Shown piece after piece: positions 56,545 to 64,000 of a stretch of DNA of 64,000 nt. A program made the translations under genes and the position numbers. The stretch lies in contig NZ_KQ970265.1 of assembly GCF_001579045.1 (NCBI RefSeq), forward strand, positions 94,571-158,570. Reading direction: 5' to 3'. Every line of letters starts with the position of its first letter. The stretch's first letter is position 1. Source of the DNA: Streptococcus mitis. Its GTDB lineage: Bacteria; Bacillota; Bacilli; Lactobacillales; Streptococcaceae. The notes below the pieces were generated by a model. It saw nothing but the letters and a program-made list of their open reading frames with translations. It did no database searches and was not told where the DNA came from.

Positions 56545-57297
56545 TCACTTTTGAGATTTTTTCTCTAGAATATCTTTTAATTTTCTAATTTTTAATCTTG
56601 AAATAGGACAACGATGATCTTCATAGAAAACAACTTCTAGATTCTTTCGGTCAATTTCTCTGATATTGCCTATATTTACCAAAAATGACTTATGAGGAGA
56701 ATAAAATCGCTGAGTATGTTTGTCCTTTTCCTGAATATCTGTCATTGTTCCATAGAACTCTTTTGCAAAATTCTTACCAATAATGCGTAATTTATGAGAG
56801 ACCCCTGTCGTTTCAATATACAAAATATCATGGTAAGGAATTTTTAAATCATTCCCCTTGTAATTGTAATCAAAATAATCTACAACATCTTCATTTTCAA
56901 GTAACATACTCTTCGTGTAGAAAATATTTTGCTCAATTCTCTTCTTAAACATCTCATCATTGATATCCTTATCAACAAAATCTAGGGCTGATACCTGGTA
57001 TTTATAGGTAAGAGTCGCAAACTCTGATCGACTGGTGATAAAGACGATAATAGCGTAAGGATTGTAATGACGAATGAGCTGAGCAACCTCAAATCCTTTT
57101 TTCTCAATTCCATGAATATCGATATCTAGGAAATAAAGCTGATTTACTTCATCGTTTTCAATGTATTCTTCAAATTCACGGACTTTTCCCGTTGTCTTGT
57201 ATGATATTGGAATATTCGATTCTTTCGAAATTTCATCCAATATTCTCTCTAGTCTCACTTGATGTTCAATAACATCTTCTAAAATTAAAACTTTCAT
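56545..57297 (-). CDS. comE: ComE competence response regulator
   Basis: 250 residues. The receiver domain has phospho-acceptor D58 ('YFLDIDIHG') and K residue in 'VDKDI'. The C-terminal LytTR domain (about 145-245, 'IETTGVSHKLRIIGKNFAKEF') binds paired CEbs repeats such as those at 58851-58880. It overlaps comD by 4 nt. Confidence 0.97.
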   Translation of the reverse strand: MKVLILEDVIEHQVRLERILDEISKESNIPISYKTTGKVREFEEYIENDEVNQLYFLDIDIHGIEKKGFEVAQLIRHYNPYAIIVFITSRSEFATLTYKYQVSALDFVDKDINDEMFKKRIEQNIFYTKSMLLENEDVVDYFDYNYKGNDLKIPYHDILYIETTGVSHKLRIIGKNFAKEFYGTMTDIQEKDKHTQRFYSPHKSFLVNIGNIREIDRKNLEVVFYEDHRCPISRLKIRKLKDILEKKSQK

Positions 57298-58619
57298 TCA
57301 AATTCCCTCTTAAATCTAATAATTTGTCTAAATGTACTGCCTTCCATCTCTGTTTCTAAAATGATGTTGTTGTACTTATCTAGTAGTTCTTTCACATTAT
57401 TTAATCCTACCCCGCGATTTCTTCCCTTAGTGGAGAATCCTAAAGCAAATAGATCTCCTGAAGGAGTCATCGTCATTTTACATGAATTCTGAATCACAAT
57501 AACTGTTTCAGTTTCCATCTTAATAACTGCTACTTCCATCTGCTTTTTATAACTATCAGCCGATCCTTCGACAGCATTATTCAATAAAACGCTCATGATA
57601 CGAACCAAATCCAATAGTTCAATTGGGAGCTTGGTAATCGTATCTTTTACTTCCAGTGTAAACTCTACACCATTATTTCGAGCATAAACAATTGACTGAG
57701 CAACCAAACTTCGTAAAGCTGAATCTTCTATGTTGTTCAAATCAAAGTAAGTGTACTTATCTGAACGCAATTTATGATTTGCTTTGACCAAAACTTCATT
57801 GTAAACTCTGTCAATTTCCTGTAAATCACCACTGTCAATTGCCATCTGCATGCTGACAAGCATTCCAGCATAGTCATGTCGAAAACCACGGATTTCATTA
57901 TACAAGCCAACAATTTCGTCTGTATAATTCTGTAAATGTTTCTGTTCAAATTTCTTCTGCTTCAAAGCAATCTCTTTTTCCATTTGTTCTTTATGAGAAT
58001 TCATTGCAAAGAAGGTCAAAAGTAACGAGATAAAAACAATAGATGACAAAATACTTCCAAAACTATTCAAATGTTTAACCGTACTTACCATATCTGAAAC
58101 GAAAGATACAATATGGAGCAGTAGTAAGGCAAAAAATACTTTTTTCAAGAAAGGATAGAGGTAGTCCTTGTCAAAATAGGCTAGTTCCAAATGGAAATAA
58201 TGAATGATTTTTAAGACAACAAAATAGGTCAACACCGTTACAACGAAAAAGAATGGGTCATGATATTGTGAAACAAAGTTGTCTCCTGTTATAGAGGAGA
58301 AAGTTACGGACAGAAAGTTATGAGTGCTCTCATATAAAAGAGATAGTAGTAAACTTAGGAATAGTCCTCTATCCCTCTCATACTGTTTAATCCATCGAAA
58401 ATAGGAATATAAACCCAAAGGAAATAAAAATCTTTCAATCACTATTTCATCTAAATATAGAAGATAAAAGGAAAGTTCAAGTACTGCTTCTACTAGTAAT
58501 GTATAGATACCAAAAAAATATAGTTCCTTTGATTTTATTTGACCTTTACAAATTAAACGGTAACTGTGACTAATAATTAAAAAATGACCAATAACTGTCC
58601 CAAATCCAAATAAATTCAT
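57294..58619 (-). CDS. comD: ComD competence pheromone receptor kinase
   Basis: 441 residues. About six or seven TM helices fill the first 205 residues; the HPK10-type kinase follows with H248 in 'GFRHDYAGM' and 'LNNAVEGS' and 'GVGLNNVKELL' boxes. It senses the CSP encoded by comC 20 nt upstream. The TM region sets pheromone specificity in this family. Confidence 0.97.
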   Translation of the reverse strand: MNLFGFGTVIGHFLIISHSYRLICKGQIKSKELYFFGIYTLLVEAVLELSFYLLYLDEIVIERFLFPLGLYSYFRWIKQYERDRGLFLSLLLSLLYESTHNFLSVTFSSITGDNFVSQYHDPFFFVVTVLTYFVVLKIIHYFHLELAYFDKDYLYPFLKKVFFALLLLHIVSFVSDMVSTVKHLNSFGSILSSIVFISLLLTFFAMNSHKEQMEKEIALKQKKFEQKHLQNYTDEIVGLYNEIRGFRHDYAGMLVSMQMAIDSGDLQEIDRVYNEVLVKANHKLRSDKYTYFDLNNIEDSALRSLVAQSIVYARNNGVEFTLEVKDTITKLPIELLDLVRIMSVLLNNAVEGSADSYKKQMEVAVIKMETETVIVIQNSCKMTMTPSGDLFALGFSTKGRNRGVGLNNVKELLDKYNNIILETEMEGSTFRQIIRFKREFE

Positions 58620-58639
58620 TACTCTTTCCCCTTATTTTA

Positions 58640-58765
58640 TTACTTTTTTCTTGGGAAAATAAAATCACGGAGGATTTTTGGCAGTCTCATCTCCCCACCT
58701 TTAATCTCCTGCAAGTCTTTTTCCTTCAAGGCTACAAACTGTTCCAATTTAACTGTGTTTTTCAT
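58640..58765 (-). CDS. comC: ComC competence-stimulating peptide precursor
   Basis: 41 codons, too short for a 60-residue ORF cutoff. The leader [24 protein letters not shown] (24 residues) ends in the double-glycine cleavage site. The predicted mature CSP is [17 protein letters not shown] (17 residues). Pneumococcal CSP-1 is EMRLSKFFRDFILQRKK and CSP-2 EMRISRIILDFLFLRKK, so this is a related but distinct pherotype. GAGGAG lies before the ATG, and a ComE-dependent promoter lies upstream. Confidence 0.96.
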   Translation of the reverse strand: MKNTVKLEQFVALKEKDLQEIKGGEMRLPKILRDFIFPRKK

Positions 58766-58813
58766 AATAAAATCTCCTCAATGTTTTTTCTTGTAAGCTA
58801 ACTTACAAAAACC

Positions 58814-58880
58814 ATTATACAAAATGGAATTTCATTTTAGATAAAATTCTCTCAACTGTCATTTTTTTCTCCCCAAGTGT
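58814..58880 (-). promoter_or_regulatory. ComE-controlled promoter of comCDE
   Basis: Two direct repeats on the minus strand, ACACTTGGG (58872-58880) and ACAGTTGAG (58851-58859), are spaced 12 nt apart, the known ComE binding arrangement. The -10 is TATAAT (58814-58819). Confidence 0.88.
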
Positions 58881-58892
58881 ACTTTTTTAAGA

Positions 58893-58918
58893 AAAAAGCC
58901 GGGAAAATTCCCAGCTTT
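58893..58918 (-). terminator. Terminator after tRNA-Arg
   Basis: On the minus strand AAAGCTGGGAA pairs with TTCCCGGCTTT and further T residues follow. It lies just upstream of the ComE repeats. Confidence 0.8.
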
Positions 58919-58928
58919 GCTACTATAT

Positions 58929-59002
58929 TGATCCCAGCAGGATTCGAACCTGCGACCGTTCGCTTAGAAGGCGAATGCTCTATCCAGCTGAGCTATGAGA
59001 CC
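58929..59002 (-). tRNA. tRNA-Arg (UCU)
   Basis: Acceptor GGTCTCA/TGGGATC, anticodon stem TTCGC/GCGAA with loop CTTCTAA (UCU), T-loop GGTTCGAATCC. Its place upstream of comC is typical of the mitis group. Confidence 0.97.
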
Positions 59003-59045
59003 TAATACAATTATTCTACCAAAAATTCAATTAAAAGTCAATTTT

Positions 59046-59525
59046 CTATTTATGATAGGGTGACCCCTGCTGAATCGTAAAAGCGCGATAGATTTGTTCA
59101 ACAAGGACTAGTCTCATTAACTGATGGGGCAAGGTTAAACGACCAAAACTGACAGAAAGATTAGCTCTCTTTTTTACATCCTGTGCTAATCCCAGACTCC
59201 CTCCAATAATAAAGGTAAGAGTAGAAAATCCTTTTATAGAAGCTTCTTCTAACTGCTTACTAAATTCTTCTGAAGAAAGTGTTTTCCCCTCAATGGCTAA
59301 CACAATAACAAAATCACGGTCACCAACTTTTGATAAAATTCTCTGACCTTCTATTTCTAAAATCTTTTGATTTTCTGACTCACTGGCCCTATCTGGTATT
59401 TTTTCATCTGCCAGCTCAATCATTTCAAGCTTAGCAAATCGAGAAATTCGTTTTGAATACTCCGCGATACCATCTTTTAAATACTTTTCTTTCAGTTTCC
59501 CAACTGTTACAACTTTAATTTTCAT
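59046..59525 (-). CDS. rlmH: 23S rRNA pseudouridine1915 N3-methyltransferase RlmH
   Basis: A 159-residue SPOUT methyltransferase ('[23 protein letters not shown]', '[47 protein letters not shown]', ending PYHK). Length and ending are exact for the family. Confidence 0.97.
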   Translation of the reverse strand: MKIKVVTVGKLKEKYLKDGIAEYSKRISRFAKLEMIELADEKIPDRASESENQKILEIEGQRILSKVGDRDFVIVLAIEGKTLSSEEFSKQLEEASIKGFSTLTFIIGGSLGLAQDVKKRANLSVSFGRLTLPHQLMRLVLVEQIYRAFTIQQGSPYHK

Positions 59526-59561
59526 GACTCTATTCTAACATATTCTCTATTTTTTCACATC

Positions 59562-59570
59562 TTATTCACA
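59562..59570 (+). promoter_or_regulatory. DnaA box (rlmH-htrA gap)
   Basis: TTATTCACA fits TTATNCACA. Confidence 0.65.
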
Positions 59571-59616
59571 AAATAAAAGGTTAATTTAAACCGAGAAAAC
59601 CACAGATTTTTGGAAG

Positions 59617-59625
59617 TTATCCACA
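59617..59625 (+). promoter_or_regulatory. DnaA box upstream of htrA
   Basis: TTATCCACA, perfect consensus, 2.3 kb before the dnaA start. Confidence 0.75.
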
Positions 59626-59645
59626 ATCTGTGTAAAACTTTTATG

Positions 59646-59662
59646 TTTAAGTTATAATTAAG
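59646..59662 (+). promoter_or_regulatory. CiaR binding site of htrA
   Basis: TTTAAG-N5-ATTAAG, one change from the TTTAAG-N5-TTTAAG repeat bound by CiaR, placed upstream of htrA where CiaR activation is known in pneumococcus. Confidence 0.75.
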
Positions 59663-59686
59663 CTAGTCAGTTTATACTTTCAGTAA

Positions 59687-60889
<1,203 letters not shown>

Positions 60890-60897
60890 TTGACATC

Positions 60898-60919
60898 TAT
60901 GTAAAGAAAGCTTTACATA
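60898..60919. promoter_or_regulatory. Inverted repeat between htrA and parB
   Basis: TATGTAAAG-AAAG-CTTTACATA, a perfect 9-bp inverted repeat right after the htrA stop and 28 nt before the parB ATG. There is no T tail, so an operator or RNA hairpin is more likely than a terminator. A TTGACA at 60890-60895 overlaps the htrA end and may be the -35 of parB. Confidence 0.5.
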
Positions 60920-60946
60920 ATAGAAAAGATGTGTTAGTGTAGAATC

Positions 60947-61705
60947 ATGGAAAAATTTGAAATGATTTCTATCACGGATATACAAAAAAATCCCTATCAA
61001 CCTCGAAAAGAATTTGATGGAGAAAAACTAGATGAACTAGCACAGTCTATCAAAGAAAATGGGGTCATTCAACCGATTATTGTTCGTCAATCTCCTGTTA
61101 TTGGTTATGAAATCCTTGCAGGAGAGAGACGCTATCGGGCTTCACTTTTAGCTGGTCTAACGTCTATCCCAGCTGTTATTAAACAGCTTTCAGACCAAGA
61201 GATGATGGTCCAGTCCATTATTGAAAATTTGCAGAGAGAAAATTTAAACCCAATAGAAGAAGCACGCGCCTATGAATCTCTCGTAGAGAAAGGATTCACC
61301 CATGCTGAAATTGCAGATAAAATGGGAAAGTCTCGTCCATATATCAGCAACTCCATTCGTTTGCTTTCCTTGCCAGATGCTATCCTCTCAGAAGTAGAAA
61401 ATGGCAAACTATCACAAGCTCATGCGCGTTCTCTAGTTGGGTTGAATAAGGAACAACAAGACTATTTCTTTCAACGGATTATAGAAGAAGATATTTCTGT
61501 AAGGAAGTTAGAAGCTCTGCTGACAGAGAAAAAACAAAAGAAACTGCAAAAAAATGATCATTTCATACAAAATGAAGAAGAACAGTTAAAAAAACTACTC
61601 GGATTAGATGTAGAAATCAAACTATCTAAAAAAGATAGTGGAAAAATCATTATTTCTTTTTCAAACCAAGAAGAATACAGTAGAATTATCAACAGCCTGA
61701 AATAA
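60947..61705 (+). CDS. parB: ParB/Spo0J chromosome segregation protein
   Basis: 252 residues. The N-terminal ParB/sulfiredoxin domain has the CTP-binding 'GERRYRASLLAG' and 'ENLQRENLNPIEEA'; the central HTH reads 'THAEIADKMGKSRPYISNSIRLLSLP'. It binds parS and loads SMC. No parA is next to it, as usual in streptococci. Two parS sites are in this window. Confidence 0.96.
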   Translation: MEKFEMISITDIQKNPYQPRKEFDGEKLDELAQSIKENGVIQPIIVRQSPVIGYEILAGERRYRASLLAGLTSIPAVIKQLSDQEMMVQSIIENLQRENLNPIEEARAYESLVEKGFTHAEIADKMGKSRPYISNSIRLLSLPDAILSEVENGKLSQAHARSLVGLNKEQQDYFFQRIIEEDISVRKLEALLTEKKQKKLQKNDHFIQNEEEQLKKLLGLDVEIKLSKKDSGKIIISFSNQEEYSRIINSLK

Positions 61706-61714
61706 GGCTGTTTT
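61691..61714 (+). terminator. Terminator of parB
   Basis: AACAGCC pairs with GGCTGTT and TTTTTT follows; the stop codon lies in the loop. Confidence 0.85.
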
Positions 61715-61736
61715 TTTATTTTTTTATCTCACAAGG

Positions 61737-61852
61737 TTATCCACTATTTTTTTCAATAAAAAGCTTAATAAAACAATAGTTTCTGATTTTATCCCCAACC
61801 TGTGGATAAAATTCGATAACATTGTGGATTATTTTTCACAGCTTGTGGAAAA
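61737..61852. other. oriC, upstream DnaA-box cluster
   Basis: DnaA boxes or near matches: TTATCCACT (61737-61745), TTATCCCCA (61789-61797), reverse TGTGGATAA (61801-61809), TGTGGATTA (61823-61831) and TGTGGAAAA (61844-61852). An AT-rich stretch (61745-61790) could be the unwinding element. The cluster ends about 65 nt before dnaA. Confidence 0.88.
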
Positions 61853-61917
61853 TTCTTGCTATCTATGGTAAAATATCTCTAGTATTAAACTTTTAAATAG
61901 TAAAGGAGGAGAAAGGA

Positions 61918-63279
61918 TTGAAAGAAAAACAATTTTGGAATCGTATCTTAGAATTTGCGCAAGAAAGACTGACTCGATCCATGTATGATTTCTATGCTAT
62001 TCAAGCTGAACTCATCAAGGTAGAAGAAAATGTTGCTACTATATTTTTACCCCGATCTGAGATGGAAATGGTCTGGGAAAAACAACTAAAAGATATCATT
62101 GTAGTAGCTGGTTTTGAGATTTATGATTCTGAGATAACTCCCCACTATATTTTTACCAAACCTCAAGATACGGCTGTCTCACAGGTTGAAGAAGCTCCAA
62201 ATTCAACTCTTTATGACTACAGTCCAAAGTTAGCATCTATTCCTTATTCGGATACTGGATTAAAAGAAAAGTATACCTTTGATAATTTTATTCAAGGGGA
62301 TGGAAATGTTTGGGCTGTATCAGCTGCTTTGGCTGTCTCTGAAGATTTGGCTCTGACCTATAACCCTCTTTTTATCTATGGAGGACCTGGGCTTGGTAAG
62401 ACTCACTTATTAAACGCTATTGGAAATGAAATTCTAAAAAATATTCCAAATGCGCGTGTTAAATACATTCCTGCCGAAAGCTTTATCAATGACTTTCTTG
62501 ATCACCTAAGGCTTGGGGAAATGGAAAAGTTTAAAAAAACCTACCGCAGTCTTGATCTTTTGTTAATCGATGATATCCAGTCACTCAGCGGAAAAAAAGT
62601 CGCAACTCAGGAAGAATTTTTCAATACCTTTAATGCCCTTCATGACAAGCAAAAACAGATTGTCCTAACCAGTGATCGTAGTCCAAAACATCTAGAAGGG
62701 CTCGAGGAGAGGCTTGTCACGCGCTTTAGTTGGGGATTGACACAAACTATCACACCCCCTGACTTTGAAACACGTATTGCCATTTTACAAAGTAAAACGG
62801 AACATTTAGGCTACAATTTCCAAAGTGACACTCTAGAATACCTAGCTGGGCAATTTGATTCAAATGTTCGAGACCTTGAAGGAGCTATCAACGACATCAC
62901 TTTAATTGCCAGAGTAAAAAAAATCAAGGATATCACTATTGATATTGCTGCAGAAGCTATTAGAGCTCGCAAACAAGATGTTAGCCAAATGCTCGTCATC
63001 CCAATTGACAAAATCCAAACTGAAGTTGGTAACTTTTATGGTGTTAGCGTCAAAGAAATGAAGGGAAGCAGACGCCTTCAAAATATTGTTTTGGCTCGTC
63101 AAGTAGCCATGTATTTATCTAGAGAACTAACAGATAATAGTCTTCCAAAAATTGGGAAGGAATTTGGAGGAAAAGATCATACAACAGTCATTCATGCCCA
63201 TGCAAAAATTAAATCTTTGATTGATGAAGACGATAATTTACGTTTAGAAATTGAATCAATCAAAAAGAAAATAAAATAA
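61918..63279 (+). CDS. dnaA: Chromosomal replication initiator DnaA
   Basis: 453 residues. N-terminal domain I (about 1-80) is followed by the AAA+ core with Walker A '[15 protein letters not shown]' and Walker B '[12 protein letters not shown]', then C-terminal domain IV with the signature '[15 protein letters not shown]'. The start is the TTG at 61918 ([10 protein letters not shown]), with AAAGGAGG 8 nt upstream; no ATG fits. Confidence 0.97.
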   Translation: MKEKQFWNRILEFAQERLTRSMYDFYAIQAELIKVEENVATIFLPRSEMEMVWEKQLKDIIVVAGFEIYDSEITPHYIFTKPQDTAVSQVEEAPNSTLYDYSPKLASIPYSDTGLKEKYTFDNFIQGDGNVWAVSAALAVSEDLALTYNPLFIYGGPGLGKTHLLNAIGNEILKNIPNARVKYIPAESFINDFLDHLRLGEMEKFKKTYRSLDLLLIDDIQSLSGKKVATQEEFFNTFNALHDKQKQIVLTSDRSPKHLEGLEERLVTRFSWGLTQTITPPDFETRIAILQSKTEHLGYNFQSDTLEYLAGQFDSNVRDLEGAINDITLIARVKKIKDITIDIAAEAIRARKQDVSQMLVIPIDKIQTEVGNFYGVSVKEMKGSRRLQNIVLARQVAMYLSRELTDNSLPKIGKEFGGKDHTTVIHAHAKIKSLIDEDDNLRLEIESIKKKIK

Positions 63280-63281
63280 CT

Positions 63282-63374
63282 TGTGGATAACTTTCGCTTT
63301 TTTATCTTTTTTATCCACATTTTTTAAACAAGCCAAAAAACTTGGTATGCCTTACTTTTAGTCTGTTTTCCACA
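63282..63374. other. oriC, downstream DnaA-box cluster
   Basis: Between dnaA and dnaN: TGTGGATAA (63282-63290, reverse), TTATCCACA (63311-63319, perfect) and TTTTCCACA (63366-63374). The bipartite arrangement around dnaA is typical of Firmicutes. Confidence 0.85.
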
Positions 63375-63437
63375 GATTTCACAGACTCTATTATTACTAT
63401 TATCCTTCTAATACTAAAAATAAATAAAGGAGAATCC

Positions 63438-64000
63438 ATGATTCATTTTTCAATTAATAAAAATTTATTTCTACAAGCATTAAATATTACTAAGAGAGCT
63501 ATTAGTTCTAAAAATGCCATTCCTATTTTATCAACTGTCAAAATTGACGTGACCAACGAAGGTGTTACTTTAATTGGTTCAAATGGTCAGATTTCAATTG
63601 AAAATTTTATTTCTCAAAAAAATGAAGATGCTGGTTTGTTAATTACTTCTTTAGGTTCAATTCTTCTTGAAGCTTCTTTCTTCATCAATGTGGTATCTAG
63701 TCTACCTGATGTAACTCTTGATTTTAAAGAAATTGAACAAAATCAAATTGTTTTAACCAGTGGAAAATCAGAAATTACCCTCAAAGGAAAAGATAGTGAA
63801 CAGTACCCACGAATCCAAGAAATTTCAGCAAGCACTCCTTTGGTTCTTGAAACAAAATTACTCAAGAAAATTATCAATGAAACAGCTTTTGCGGCAAGTA
63901 CACAAGAAAGTCGTCCAATTTTGACAGGTGTTCATTTTGTATTGAGTCAGCACAAGGAGCTAAAAACAGTGGCAACAGACTCTCATCGTCTAAGCCAGAA
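63438..64000 (+). CDS. dnaN: DNA polymerase III beta clamp, N-terminal part (cut by window edge)
   Basis: 187 codons are visible from the ATG at 63438, with AAGGAGA upstream: '[36 protein letters not shown]' and '[19 protein letters not shown]', the sliding clamp pattern. The remainder lies outside the window. Confidence 0.96.
   Translation, partial: MIHFSINKNLFLQALNITKRAISSKNAIPILSTVKIDVTNEGVTLIGSNGQISIENFISQKNEDAGLLITSLGSILLEASFFINVVSSLPDVTLDFKEIEQNQIVLTSGKSEITLKGKDSEQYPRIQEISASTPLVLETKLLKKIINETAFAASTQESRPILTGVHFVLSQHKELKTVATDSHRLSQ

Noticed and set aside
60898-60919. Rho-independent terminator after htrA
   Set aside because: The stem has no T run on either side; listed as an inverted repeat instead.

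Overview
The window is the origin-proximal part of a Streptococcus chromosome, from the mitis/pneumoniae group. Evidence: the order comC-comD-comE, rlmH, htrA, parB, dnaA, dnaN; TTG-started dnaA among many DnaA boxes; BOX repeats; a choline-binding CbpD; PcsB; late-competence com-boxes (TACGAATA type); and a ComC whose predicted mature pheromone ([17 protein letters not shown]) is CSP-like but is neither pneumococcal CSP-1 nor CSP-2. The short CbpD and the CSP type fit a commensal S. mitis-like strain better than a typical pneumococcus. This is inference, not a species identification.

Layout. 1-2.7 kb: start of glpK, an Mga-like regulator, hslO and dus. 3.4-12.2 kb: an accessory island bracketed by the 3' end of dus. 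The intact gene lies on the left. A 230-bp displaced copy of its 3' end, with the terminator, lies on the right. Inside are an isochorismatase-type hydrolase, a BOX element, and on the minus strand a ComP/ComA-like two-component system followed by a four-gene unit: AvrD-like protein, P-loop ATPase/kinase, ABC ATPase and FtsX-type permease. 12.2-19.6 kb: a Ser-rich lipoprotein, a small membrane protein behind a perfect cre site, an NAD-salvage operon (nadR-pnuC-NUDIX) and ctsR-clpC. 19.9-22.9 kb: a TPP-riboswitch-controlled thiamine-precursor ABC system whose binding protein is frameshifted. 23-31.7 kb: cbpD, veg, dnaB-type helicase, rplI, gdpP, hpf, comFC-comFA and yigZ. 32-44.2 kb: cysK, tsf, rpsB, pcsB, mreD-mreC, ecfT-ecfA2-ecfA1, pgsA, rodZ-like, and the M16 peptidase pair. 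44.3-56.3 kb: S4-domain protein, recF, guaB, trpS, an ABC-F protein, yfhO, a YhgE/Pip protein and its divergent TetR regulator. 56.3-64 kb: tRNA-Asn, tRNA-Glu, comEDC, tRNA-Arg, rlmH, htrA, parB, dnaA and the start of dnaN, with oriC on both sides of dnaA.

Most of the window is ordinary core chromosome. The candidate new system is in the island. A predicted AvrD-family protein (a family linked to acyl-sugar lactone signal synthesis in Pseudomonas) sits in one tight unit with a P-loop enzyme and an exporter, next to a ComP-like membrane kinase and a LuxR-type regulator. This could be a small-molecule signalling or specialised-metabolite module. In this strain the synthase-like gene has been hit at its second codon by a BOX element and then by a 181-bp tandem duplication, so expression may be altered or lost.

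Competence runs through the window: pheromone and two-component genes, plus com-boxes in front of cbpD, comFA and, unexpectedly, the Ser-rich lipoprotein. Two perfect parS sites lie inside ecfA1 and yfhO. All family assignments come from motif recognition in the translated sequence; no database search was run.
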